DNA of 64,000 bases, from NCBI GenBank assembly GCA_963627465.1, contig CAVGBO010000016.1, forward strand, positions 1 to 64,000, read 5' to 3'. Of the stretch, positions 43,276 through 50,434 are shown piece after piece (position 1 is the first letter of the stretch; each line of letters begins with the position of its first letter). Source of the DNA: CAKUFA01 sp963627465 (GTDB lineage Bacteria > Bacillota > Clostridia > Christensenellales > Aristaeellaceae). Under the pieces are notes generated by a model. That model did no database searches. It had not been told where the DNA came from and worked only from the letters and a program-made list of their open reading frames with translations. Both the position numbers and the translations under genes were made by a program.

Positions 43276-44595
43276 TTATTGATGGATAAGCCAAGGCATT
43301 TCGCCTGACCAAATCGCTTTGAGGAAACCTTCCTGCCATCGTGGCACATGACCTGCTCCCACACCGCACACCAGCAACACTTCCTGCCCCATGCAGAGCA
43401 AGGGAAGCTGATCCCGGAAGGGAGCGTCAATCTTGTGATCCACCAAATAATCCTGCAGGGACTGCCTACCCTCCTGACCGAAGGGGCGGATAAAATCCCC
43501 TTGCTGCCGTGTTCTAAGCACAGCGTCCTGCACCATGACCGCCGGAAGTGCTTGGCAGGTTTTCCCGTTGCCCGGTGCGTTTGCCAAGGATTCAATGGTC
43601 AACTTCACCTTGCCCATGGCGTAGCAGCCTGCGCCATGAACATGTACGGGCGTACACAGCTTTTTTTCTTCCACCAGATGAAGGTGGGTATAGCCTCGGT
43701 ACGCCTTCGCATCTTGCGGCAGGGTGCACTGTGCACCTACCGGGGCATCCAGCAAGGAAGCGAGTCCTTGGGTATGGGCTGCATCCAGTACCGAATGGCA
43801 TTGGCTTTGCCACCACAGCCTAAGCATCCTTGTCCGCACTGCCGGCGTTTGCTTTTGCAGCAGTGGCAAAGGAAAATAGGTGCTCAAGTCCGTTGGCATC
43901 TGTTCCTGTGCCAGCATGTTCAGTGCGTCACTGTCCCATTGAAGGAGCTCTGCCGTTTGCCCCATTCGCTCGGCAATGCCGGGGGCAAGGGATTCCAGCA
44001 AAGGTATGACCTGATGCCGCACCCGATTGCGCAGGTAGACATCTGTTGCGTTGCTGGTGTCTTCTCGCCAAGGCTGTCCTGCTTGCTGCAAGGCGTCAAC
44101 CATTTCTGCTTTGCTGACATGCAGCAGTGGCCGCAGCACGGTCATGCCGTTCATCTGCGATTGCTGCCGCATACCACACAGGCCATCCAGCCCGGTTCCT
44201 CGCATCAGGTGCATCAGTAGGGTTTCCGCCTGATCTTCCCGGTGATGAGCAAGCACCAGCGCATCTGCACCGCTTTGCTTCATGGCCTGCCGAAAGGCGG
44301 CATACCGTGCCTCCCGAGCCCATCCTTCCCCAGGGTTTGCCGGAGGGGTTAGATGAAAAACAGAACACGGTATGTTTTGCTTCCTACAGAAGTCTGTTAC
44401 AAAGGCTTCGTCCTCGTCCGCTGCCTGCCCTCGCAATCCGTGATTCACATGCACGGCTTCCAGCATCACCTGGCCACGGTTGCGAAGCTCCAGCAGTGCG
44501 CTGCACAATGCCATGGAATCTGCTCCGCCGGACAAGCCCACAAGCATTTTCCCTTCCATCCAAGAAAGGGAATCTGCCAGCTTTTCAAGGGTCAT
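43276..44595 (-). CDS. tilS: tRNA(Ile)-lysidine synthetase
   Basis: A 439-residue cytoplasmic enzyme that attaches lysine to C34 of the tRNA(Ile) with CAU anticodon using ATP. The PP-loop is GLSGGADSMAL (20-30). Family segments include AVHVNHGLRG, EGWAREARYAAFRQAM, LVLAHHREDQAETLLMHLMRGTGLDGL and RPLLHVSKAEM, with the YLRNRVRHQVIPLLE region after it. The C-terminal domain (FIRPFGQEGRQSLQDYLVDHKI) is also present. AAGGAGTG precedes the start. It is the second gene of the operon, 16 bases after the QGY-repeat membrane protein. Confidence 0.96.
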   Translation of the reverse strand: MTLEKLADSLSWMEGKMLVGLSGGADSMALCSALLELRNRGQVMLEAVHVNHGLRGQAADEDEAFVTDFCRKQNIPCSVFHLTPPANPGEGWAREARYAAFRQAMKQSGADALVLAHHREDQAETLLMHLMRGTGLDGLCGMRQQSQMNGMTVLRPLLHVSKAEMVDALQQAGQPWREDTSNATDVYLRNRVRHQVIPLLESLAPGIAERMGQTAELLQWDSDALNMLAQEQMPTDLSTYFPLPLLQKQTPAVRTRMLRLWWQSQCHSVLDAAHTQGLASLLDAPVGAQCTLPQDAKAYRGYTHLHLVEEKKLCTPVHVHGAGCYAMGKVKLTIESLANAPGNGKTCQALPAVMVQDAVLRTRQQGDFIRPFGQEGRQSLQDYLVDHKIDAPFRDQLPLLCMGQEVLLVCGVGAGHVPRWQEGFLKAIWSGEMPWLIHQ

Positions 44596-44611
44596 GCTTC
44601 ACACTCCTTGC

Positions 44612-46117
44612 TTAACGAAGGGGTGCATTGCACACATTGCATGCAGTCAAGTCCTTGTAAGCGTCGTCGTTGATCTCGCCGTACGTGAAGCTCTTCATGT
44701 ACTGATAATAGCTGGAATGGATGGAGCGGCAGTGTTCATCCGCATGATACTTGGTGCCGCCCTTGGAATTATAGTACAGCACCGTGCTGGCAGATGTATT
44801 GGTGGAATCCTGCACAGTAGGTGTTGCCGTCGGTTCCGGAGTGGCGGTGGAAATGTCCTCCAAGGTAGAAAGAGACTTGGGGTCTACATACCAAGTTTCG
44901 TTTTCCTTCACCATCACCACTGACAGGCGATACAGCTCGGCATCCTTACCGTTATTCTTGTTGATGGTTGCCTTCACGGTTACCGTACGGGTCGTGTCAT
45001 TATCCGTGCCGGAGATTTTCTCCATGGTATAATCTTCAGGCGTACGGTTGGCTAGAATTTGATACAGTGCCTTCTTCGGCTCGCTGACGCTGCTCTGCCA
45101 AGAAGGAGAGCACAGGGACACCATGTCGTCGTGATGGTTTACCTTCCAGAAGTAGAAGAAGGATTCCAGCTGCGCCACTGCCTCGCTTTGCAGCCCATCA
45201 TCTTCAGGGGCTGGGGTAGCAGTAGGCACGTCCGTAGCAACCAGCACGCCGAGGGAATCAGGATCGTCCCCTCCCGTGGTGCTGTTAGCGGAAAGCACCG
45301 CTGTACCGGAGTCTGCTGTGCTGGAAGCAGGCGGCGTAACGCCCCTTGACCGGGTACTGTCCGCCGGTGCGCTGGAAGTCAGCGCACTTACCAGTGCCAC
45401 CACAGCCAGCGCCGCATACACCACAGAAAGGGTTGTGCGCAAGTTTGAAGACACCACAGGGCGCACCCAAATCATGACCACAGCCACCACAGCCAGGCCA
45501 ATAAACACCCACTTCAAAGGTGTCAGTGACAAAGCCATGCCCAGCACGAACAGCAGCGGTACCACGCCGAAGACCAGAATCTTGATGATCAATTCAGGAT
45601 CAAACTGCTTTCCAGCTTTTTGCGGCTGCATCTGCTGCTGAGGAGGATACTGATACGTGCCTCCATTCTGCTGAGGATAGCCCTGCTGAGGCTGACCGTA
45701 ACCCTGTTGGGGTTGGGCATAGCCTTGCTGGGCATAGCCCTGCTGAGGCTGACCGTAGCCTTGCCGGGGTTGAGCGTAGCCCTGCTGGGCGTACCCTTGC
45801 TGAGGCTGGGCATAACCTTGCTGGGCGTAGCCCTGAGGCTGTACATAGCCTTGGCGAGGTTGCGCATAGCCTTGCTGAGGCTGCGTGTACCCTTGCTGGC
45901 TATAACCCTGCTGCGGCTGGGTGTAGCCTTGCTGCGTGTATCCCTGCTGAGGCTGACTGTAACCTTGGCCGGTATAACCCTGCTGTGCATAGCCCTGCTG
46001 GGGCTGGGAATAATTCTGCTGGGTATAGCCGTAATTTTGTTGGCCATACGCCTGCTGAGGGTTGGCCGTTTGGCGACCATAAGGATTATTGTTTTCATTG
46101 GAACGGCTGCCGTTCAT
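44612..46117 (-). CDS. Membrane protein with FUS-like QGY repeats and C-terminal Cys/His metal-binding-like motif
   Basis: A 501-residue protein of unknown function. The cytoplasmic N-terminus (1-165) is low complexity; residues 40-147 contain 18 QGY units in a QQGYAQP-like pattern. Three membrane segments follow (about 178-198, 202-219, 229-247), which would put the C-terminus outside. Residues 310-420 resemble an NTF2/DUF4878-like domain (AQLESFFYFWKVNHHDDMVSL, RLSVVMVKENETWYV). The last 50 residues, with KYHADEHCRSIH and LTACNVC, match the small H-C-C-C motif domain seen at the ends of many Firmicute secreted proteins. ATG 46117 has AGGAGG 7 bases upstream. It is first in the tilS operon. 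Confidence 0.82.
   Translation of the reverse strand: MNGSRSNENNNPYGRQTANPQQAYGQQNYGYTQQNYSQPQQGYAQQGYTGQGYSQPQQGYTQQGYTQPQQGYSQQGYTQPQQGYAQPRQGYVQPQGYAQQGYAQPQQGYAQQGYAQPRQGYGQPQQGYAQQGYAQPQQGYGQPQQGYPQQNGGTYQYPPQQQMQPQKAGKQFDPELIIKILVFGVVPLLFVLGMALSLTPLKWVFIGLAVVAVVMIWVRPVVSSNLRTTLSVVYAALAVVALVSALTSSAPADSTRSRGVTPPASSTADSGTAVLSANSTTGGDDPDSLGVLVATDVPTATPAPEDDGLQSEAVAQLESFFYFWKVNHHDDMVSLCSPSWQSSVSEPKKALYQILANRTPEDYTMEKISGTDNDTTRTVTVKATINKNNGKDAELYRLSVVMVKENETWYVDPKSLSTLEDISTATPEPTATPTVQDSTNTSASTVLYYNSKGGTKYHADEHCRSIHSSYYQYMKSFTYGEINDDAYKDLTACNVCNAPLR
45677..46000 (-). repeat. In-frame QGY repeat tract
   Basis: A degenerate tandem repeat inside the membrane-protein gene encodes 18 copies of Gln-Gly-Tyr, mostly in alternating 5- and 7-residue units (AQQGY, TQPQQGY). 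The DNA period is therefore 15 or 21 bases. Synonymous differences between units suggest the tract is old and under protein-level selection. Length variation by slippage is possible. Confidence 0.9.
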
Positions 46118-46248
46118 CCTCAGACCTCCTCTCTCCTCATCAGCATGGCAATACAAGCCTGCCATGCTGTCAAAGGATGATGCGATTCCGCTTCATCCGT
46201 AAACAACGAAATGTCAAATAAGGAATGTGGATGGACATTCCTCTGCCT

Positions 46249-46278
46249 ATTATGCGGTAACATTTGCGCTCTTGTCAA
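46249..46278 (-). promoter_or_regulatory. Predicted promoter of the QGY-tilS-hpt-ftsH operon
   Basis: On the minus strand a perfect TTGACA (46278-46273) and CATAAT (46254-46249) are 18 bases apart. The leader is about 125 bases. A hairpin AGGAATGT/ACATTCCT (46221-46242) lies right at the expected transcript start. Confidence 0.65.
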
Positions 46279-46302
46279 GTAATCATCCGTCAAAAGGACA
46301 GG

Positions 46303-46350
46303 AAAAAAGGCTGCGGCGCAAAAAGTTTTACAACTTTCTGTGCCGCAGCC
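46303..46350 (-). terminator. Rho-independent terminator after rsfS
   Basis: On the minus strand GGCTGCGGCACA (46350-46339) pairs, with one wobble, with TGCGCCGCAGCC (46320-46309). The inner AGAAAGTT/AACTTTTT stem extends it and TTTTTTCC follows. Confidence 0.92.
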
Positions 46351-46383
46351 CATCTTATGTGATGATTGATTCATGCAAGTTCG

Positions 46384-46746
46384 TCATTCTACAGTCTGAT
46401 CAAACGGGAGCACCAGACGATTTGTTCCATCCTCCCACAGCCGTTCCAGATTGTAGTAAGCACGTTCTTCCTGATGGAAGAGCTGCACAAGAATATGACC
46501 GTAGTCCATGACGATCCACCGGCCTTCGCCCTGACCTTCCATGCGGCGCAGGGCAAGCCCTTCCTTGGCCATGCGTTCATCCACTTCATCCGCCAGTGCC
46601 TTCACCAGGTTGGCATTCCTGCCGGAGGCAATGACCATGTAATCCGTAATCACCGTCAAGTGACCCACGTTCAGTGCCACAATGTCCTGTGCCTTCCGCT
46701 CGTACAATGCCTTTGCGATTTCCTGAACCAATGCGTTATCCTGCAT
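46384..46746 (-). CDS. rsfS: Ribosome silencing factor RsfS
   Basis: A 120-residue cytoplasmic protein that binds ribosomal protein uL14 and blocks subunit joining under nutrient limitation. Family motifs are IVALNVGHLTVITDYMVIASG, the GRWIVMDYGHILVQLFHQEERAYYNLERLW segment in parts, and an early KALYERKAQD. AAGGAGG precedes the ATG. It follows the nadD-yqeK fusion by 25 bases, the conserved order in Firmicutes, and ends at a strong terminator. Confidence 0.95.
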   Translation of the reverse strand: MQDNALVQEIAKALYERKAQDIVALNVGHLTVITDYMVIASGRNANLVKALADEVDERMAKEGLALRRMEGQGEGRWIVMDYGHILVQLFHQEERAYYNLERLWEDGTNRLVLPFDQTVE

Positions 46747-46771
46747 AAACTTCCTCCTTCTTTATGATGGC

Positions 46772-47977
46772 TTATGAATGCATTTCATTCGTTCCGTTCT
46801 TTTTCAGGGTCTTCAGCCATGCAATCGTTTCCAGCGTCTGGGGATGCATGGGCTTGCCCCCCTTGCGAACATAATCCTTCGTGCCCTCCATGCTGCAAAG
46901 CATGGCTCTTTCAAGGCTCAACTGTGCCAAGACTCGAACCTTTTCCAGTGTAGGGTAGCTTTCTCTGGTAGGTTCAATCTTATCCGCTAGGTAAACCACC
47001 ATGTCCAGCGGCGTCATGCCCACCTTGCCGGTGGTGTGGCAGGCGATGGCTCGCAGCACATCCGGATCTTCCTCGCCATAAACCGTTGCTGCCAGATAGG
47101 CACCTGCGATGGAATGCATGAGTGCCCCGCTTTCCAGCACAGCCTGATCATCCGTCAGCTGATGCTCCATGCAGATGCGCTGCATCTCCTTCAGTGGCAG
47201 GCACTTGGCGCAGTCGTGCAACACCGCTGCTTCCTCCGCCTGACGAAGATCCACGCCATGGATTTTCGCCAAATGCCGTGCCGTGTAGGCCACTGCCAGC
47301 GTGTGAGCGAACCGTTTCACGGACAGATCCTGAAACAGTCGTGTCAGCCACTTTTCCGGCGTGCGCAGATGTGCAGGGATGCCGTATAATCCCCGAAGTG
47401 CTGCATACTCCCGGCAAACCACCGGCAAGTCTGCCATAGGCTTTCCTTCCACCAGTGCCTTGCGTACCTGGGTGGAGGAAACATCCACAATGTCCATATT
47501 CACCATCTGGAAGCTGCCGCCCAGTGCCGTCAGTCGGTGGCGTTCCTCCACGATCTCCGCCGGTTTTTTGTCCCATTTGCGGGGGCAAATGAGAAAGGTG
47601 CACATACCCAGCACTCGGGTGTAATCCTTCCAGTTCTGTAATTCAAACAGCGTGTCCGCACCAATGATATAAAACAGATCCGCCTTCGGGTAGGCTTCAT
47701 GCAGTGCGGCTAGGGTATCCACCGTGTAAATGATGCCCTCCCGCTCCAGCTCCATGGAGCAAGGTTCCAGTCCCGGTTCCTGTGCCGTGGCTGCGCACAC
47801 CATCCGCCAGCGATCTACCGCCGGTGAAATGTCGTGCTTATGGGGAGGGTTGCCTGTCGGCAATACCAGCACCCGATCAAGCCCTGCCTCCTGCATAGCC
47901 GCACGAGCCATGGCAATGTGCCCTGCGTGAATGGGGTCAAATGTGCCGCCAATAATCCCGATGCGTTCCTTTGCCAA
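46772..47977 (-). CDS. nadD: Fused nicotinate-nucleotide adenylyltransferase (NadD) and HD-domain Ap4A hydrolase (YqeK)
   Basis: A 401-residue bifunctional protein. Residues 1-200 are NadD, which makes deamido-NAD from nicotinate mononucleotide. GIIGGTFDPIHAGHI carries the HIGH-like motif, and VLVLPTGNPPHK and VDVSSTQVRKAL are also present. Residues about 210-401 are YqeK, an HD-domain hydrolase of diadenosine tetraphosphate: KRFAHTLAVAYTARHLA, AAVLHDCAKCLP, LMHSIAGAYLA and AIACHTTG. The start is TTG 47977, 7 bases after GAAAGAAGG. ATG 48028 was rejected because it forms part of a TATAAT -10 box. The two genes are adjacent but separate in most Firmicutes. Confidence 0.92.
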   Translation of the reverse strand: MAKERIGIIGGTFDPIHAGHIAMARAAMQEAGLDRVLVLPTGNPPHKHDISPAVDRWRMVCAATAQEPGLEPCSMELEREGIIYTVDTLAALHEAYPKADLFYIIGADTLFELQNWKDYTRVLGMCTFLICPRKWDKKPAEIVEERHRLTALGGSFQMVNMDIVDVSSTQVRKALVEGKPMADLPVVCREYAALRGLYGIPAHLRTPEKWLTRLFQDLSVKRFAHTLAVAYTARHLAKIHGVDLRQAEEAAVLHDCAKCLPLKEMQRICMEHQLTDDQAVLESGALMHSIAGAYLAATVYGEEDPDVLRAIACHTTGKVGMTPLDMVVYLADKIEPTRESYPTLEKVRVLAQLSLERAMLCSMEGTKDYVRKGGKPMHPQTLETIAWLKTLKKNGTNEMHS

Positions 47978-48026
47978 TGCATGGCCTTCTTTCCGAACCT
48001 TCTGTTTTTCGTCTTTCCTCAATGCC

Positions 48027-48055
48027 ATTATAAACGATTTTCTCCATTTTAGGAA
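48027..48055 (-). promoter_or_regulatory. Predicted promoter of nadD-yqeK-rsfS
   Basis: On the minus strand TATAAT (48032-48027) is preceded at 17 bases by TTCCTA, a weak -35. It lies about 50 bases before the TTG start. Confidence 0.45.
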
Positions 48056-48128
48056 GAGGAAATTTTCAGGCATTGGGTTTGGTGAAGCCACGCAAGTGTA
48101 TTTCATACCAAAGTCTGTTTTCTTGTGC

Positions 48129-48158
48129 TTGTTCTTTTCCCGGCGTTCATGATACAAT
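48129..48158 (+). promoter_or_regulatory. Possible promoter of tadA
   Basis: TTGTTC and TACAAT are separated by 18 bases, just before tadA. The match is modest. Confidence 0.4.
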
Positions 48159-48176
48159 GATGCTGAGGTGATGATC

Positions 48177-48635
48177 ATGGAGGAAGCCAACGTATGGATG
48201 CAGGAAGCCTTGGTGCAGGCTAAGGAAGCCCTTACCCATGAAGAAGTTCCTGTGGGTGCCGTGCTGGTGCATCAAGGGAAAAAGTTGTGCGCCTTCGGCA
48301 ACCGCCGTGAAGCCGATCATGATCCAACTGCCCATGCAGAAATTCTTTGCCTTCGAGAAGGAGCTCGTCTGCTGGGGAATTGGCGCATGCAGGACTGTAC
48401 GCTATACGTTACGTTGGAGCCCTGCCCCATGTGCGCCGGTGCCATGGTCATGAGCCGATTAGGCAAGTGCGTCTACGGGGCACCGGATCCGCAAAAGGGC
48501 TGCTGCGGCTCCGTGTATGATCTGCCGGACGATCCTGCCCTCGGCAGTCAAACCCAGTGGGAAGGCGGCATCATGGCAGACGCCTGTCAGGAAGTACTAG
48601 ACGCATTCTTCGCCCGGCGCAGAAAAGGTGATTGA
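48177..48635 (+). CDS. tadA: tRNA-specific adenosine deaminase TadA
   Basis: A 152-residue zinc enzyme that converts A34 to inosine in the tRNA(Arg) with ACG anticodon. The deaminase motif is complete: H53-A-E55 with the catalytic glutamate, and PCPMCAGAM with C83 and C86 as zinc ligands. Other family features are EVPVGAVLV, LEPCPMC and YGAPDPQKGCCGS. ATG 48177 lies 6 bases after GAGGTG; GTG 48168 and ATG 48171 are in frame but overlap that site. It is divergent from nadD and is followed by a terminator. Confidence 0.95.
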   Translation: MEEANVWMQEALVQAKEALTHEEVPVGAVLVHQGKKLCAFGNRREADHDPTAHAEILCLREGARLLGNWRMQDCTLYVTLEPCPMCAGAMVMSRLGKCVYGAPDPQKGCCGSVYDLPDDPALGSQTQWEGGIMADACQEVLDAFFARRRKGD

Positions 48636-48662
48636 CGCAATAACCGCATACGGCATATTTTC

Positions 48663-48697
48663 AGGCAGACGACAGACCTTTGTCATCTGCCTTTTTC
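48663..48697 (+). terminator. Rho-independent terminator after tadA
   Basis: AGGCAGA and GACA (48663-48674) pair with TGTC and TCTGCCT (48681-48692), followed by TTTTC. Confidence 0.85.
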
Positions 48698-48789
48698 GAT
48701 GCAATGACAGGCAGTTCATCACCTGTCAAAGGCAATCGTTTGGTATCCCCTTGTTGCGCTTTTTCGGCAACTTTTTTCTGTTCACATTC
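48698..48789. other. Intergenic region upstream of the antiporter operon
   Basis: No gene is seen in this stretch. It contains an inverted repeat TGACAGG (48705-48711) / CCTGTCA (48722-48728) with a 10-base gap, centred about 80 bases upstream of the promoter. It could be an operator or a weak second hairpin. Confidence 0.4.
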
Positions 48790-48818
48790 TTGACATATTT
48801 AATATGAAGAGATAGAAT
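48790..48818 (+). promoter_or_regulatory. Predicted promoter of the Mrp/Mbh-like operon
   Basis: TTGACA and TAGAAT are separated by exactly 17 bases. This is one of the best promoters in the window. The expected transcript start is near 48825. Confidence 0.78.
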
Positions 48819-48824
48819 AGCTCG

Positions 48825-48950
48825 GTGCCTCGGAAAAGGGTATGGCGGTCCTTTCCGCGGCATTTCCGGAAAGGGATTGTGCTGCTTACAAACGCGCTGT
48901 CCTGCCGCGTTGCAGGGTCTCTTTTCATCAAAGATAAGGGAGGTTCATCC
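48825..48950 (+). promoter_or_regulatory. Structured 5' leader of the Mrp/Mbh-like operon
   Basis: About 126 untranslated bases. CCTTTCCG (48850-48857) pairs with CGGAAAGG (48867-48874). Further on, AACGCG (48891-48896) can pair with CGCGTT (48906-48911), or CCTGC (48901-48905) with GCAGG (48912-48916); these two helices exclude each other unless a pseudoknot forms. I could not match it to a known riboswitch class. Confidence 0.4.
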
Positions 48951-49424
48951 ATGTTCTTCATTCTCTTTGCGTTCTGGGTCATCCTGAACGGTCAATGGAC
49001 GGGTGAGATTGCCATTGTGGGACTGGTTCTCTCGGCACTGCTGTACCTGCTCATGTGGAAGTTCATGAACTACTCGCCAAAGCGTGAGTGGGCTGTTGTG
49101 AAACGGCTGCCCAGACTAATCGCATATTTCTTCTACCTGGTAGGAGAAATCTTCAAGGCCGCTTGGGGCACCATTCAGTTCATCTGGTCCCCATCTCAGG
49201 TGGTAGAACCTGAAGTCAAGTCCTTCCGCACCAAGCTGAAAACCGGTTGGGGCAAAGTTGTACTGGCCAACTCCATCACCCTGACCCCTGGTACCATTAC
49301 CGTAGACGTGCGGGACGACGTTATGCTGGTACACTGCATCGACCACTCCTTCGGTGAAGGGCTGGAAGACAGTGATATGGAACATCGTATTCAGAAAATC
49401 GAGGAAGGAGGGCACAAGGCATGA
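48951..49424 (+). CDS. mrpE: Mrp/Mbh antiporter subunit E (MnhE/MbhA-like)
   Basis: A 157-residue membrane subunit with two N-terminal hydrophobic segments (MFFILFAFWVILNGQWTGEIAIVGLVLSALLYLL in part). A soluble domain contains the family segment VKSFRTKLKTGWGKVVLANSITLTPGTITVDV. MnhE is an accessory subunit of Mrp-type Na+/H+ antiporters. GGGAGG lies 7 bases before ATG 48951; the frame back to 48825 is the leader. The end overlaps the mrpF start (ATGA). Confidence 0.93.
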   Translation: MFFILFAFWVILNGQWTGEIAIVGLVLSALLYLLMWKFMNYSPKREWAVVKRLPRLIAYFFYLVGEIFKAAWGTIQFIWSPSQVVEPEVKSFRTKLKTGWGKVVLANSITLTPGTITVDVRDDVMLVHCIDHSFGEGLEDSDMEHRIQKIEEGGHKA

Positions 49425-49750
49425 CGGAAGCTTACAACCTGATGTACAACATCGTCCTAGGCATTCTGGGCGGCATGCTGTGTGCCTGCCTGATTCGTGC
49501 CGTTATCGGTCCCCGCATTGCCGACCGAATCATCGCCGTCAACATGATGGGCACGCTGGTGGTCATCATCATTTGCGTGCTGGCCTTCGTGATGGATGAA
49601 GGCTACCTGGCTGATATTGCCATGATCTACACCATGCTGTCCTTCCTGTCTGTGGTGTTGCTGACCAAGGTGTACATGGGCATCTATCGTGAAAAGCGCC
49701 GCCGTGCTGAAGCGGCAAAGGCGGAGAAGGAGGGACAGGAACATGCTTGA
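49421..49750 (+). CDS. mrpF: Mrp/Mbh antiporter subunit F
   Basis: A 109-residue membrane subunit with three hydrophobic segments, matching MnhF/MbhB: GPRIADRIIAVNMMGTLVVIIICVL and YLADIAMIYTMLSFLSVVLLTK. The cytoplasmic tail is charged and Ala/Lys rich. It overlaps mrpE at its start and mrpG at its end (8 bases). Confidence 0.93.
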   Translation: MTEAYNLMYNIVLGILGGMLCACLIRAVIGPRIADRIIAVNMMGTLVVIIICVLAFVMDEGYLADIAMIYTMLSFLSVVLLTKVYMGIYREKRRRAEAAKAEKEGQEHA

Positions 49751-50096
49751 TACCGTTCGTTTTGTGATCAGCCTGATCATGACCCTGGGCGGCCTGTTCG
49801 CTCTGCTCTCCGGCATTGTGGGCGTTTTTCGCTTCAAGTACGCTTTGACCCGCATTCATGCAGCAGCCCTGTTTGACACAGTGGGCATTCTGCTGATGGT
49901 GGGCGGCGTTATCGTGGGACAAGGCTTTACCATTGCATCCCTGAAGATGCTGCTGGTGATTGCCATTCTGTGGATGTCCAGCCCCGTATCCAGCCACCTG
50001 ATCGGCCGCTTGGAAGTGACCATCAACGACGCACTGGATAAGGACATGACCGTTGCTGATCAGGCTATGGTTGATCATGAAAAGGAGGGTGACTGA
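49743..50096 (+). CDS. mrpG: Mrp/Mbh antiporter subunit G
   Basis: A 117-residue subunit with three hydrophobic segments, matching MnhG/MbhC. The diagnostic stretch is GVFRFKYALTRIHAAALFDTVGILLMVGG; the usual form is FPDxYTRxHAAxKxxTLG, so a few positions differ. ATG 49743, within the end of mrpF, follows a GGAGGGACAGGA region; the frame from 49689 was rejected. The gene after it starts two bases past the stop. Confidence 0.93.
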   Translation: MLDTVRFVISLIMTLGGLFALLSGIVGVFRFKYALTRIHAAALFDTVGILLMVGGVIVGQGFTIASLKMLLVIAILWMSSPVSSHLIGRLEVTINDALDKDMTVADQAMVDHEKEGD

Positions 50097-50098
50097 TC

Positions 50099-50434
50099 AT
50101 GCAGGCATTGAACATCATTCTGCTGATTTTCATTCTCGGCTGCGCTCTGGCTGCTGCCCTGAGCAAGAACCTGCTGCAGGCCATTGTCATCTTCATGGGG
50201 CAAAGTACGGCTATGTGCGTCATTTGGATTCTGCTGGAATCCCCTGACTTGGCCATTACGGAAGCCGCTGTAGGCGCCGGTATTACCAGTTTGCTGCTTT
50301 TCGTTACGTTGAAGAAGATTCACGCCATTGATGTAAGCAATGAGCGTGAAGAGGGTGCTCCCGTTTCTACCCGTACCGAAAAGAGCTTGATTAACCAAGA
50401 GGAGGGAAACGGCGATGGCACACATCAGAAATGA
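50099..50434 (+). CDS. Mbh subunit D-like protein (DUF4040)
   Basis: A 111-residue membrane protein with three hydrophobic segments. The stretch LQAIVIFMGQSTAMCVIWILLESPDLAITEAAVGAGITSLLLFVTLKKI is typical of DUF4040/MbhD, which equals part of the C-terminal extension of MrpA. In this operon MrpA is therefore split, as in archaeal and thermophile Mbh complexes. The acidic residues in SPDLAITEA are the conserved ones. It overlaps the next gene by 20 bases. Confidence 0.9.
   Translation: MQALNIILLIFILGCALAAALSKNLLQAIVIFMGQSTAMCVIWILLESPDLAITEAAVGAGITSLLLFVTLKKIHAIDVSNEREEGAPVSTRTEKSLINQEEGNGDGTHQK

Noticed and set aside
45677..46000. Possible CRISPR-like repeat array
   Set aside because: The repeats are in frame, encode QGY units with synonymous drift, have no unique spacers and lie inside a gene with a good ribosome binding site.
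47978..48190. N-terminal extension of NadD-YqeK
   Set aside because: The extension crosses the promoter region, its ATG at 48028 lies inside a TATAAT box, and the family N-terminus starts at the TTG.
48705..48728. Second terminator upstream of the antiporter operon
   Set aside because: The TGACAGG/CCTGTCA inverted repeat has a 10-base loop but no T-run; it was kept only as a possible operator.
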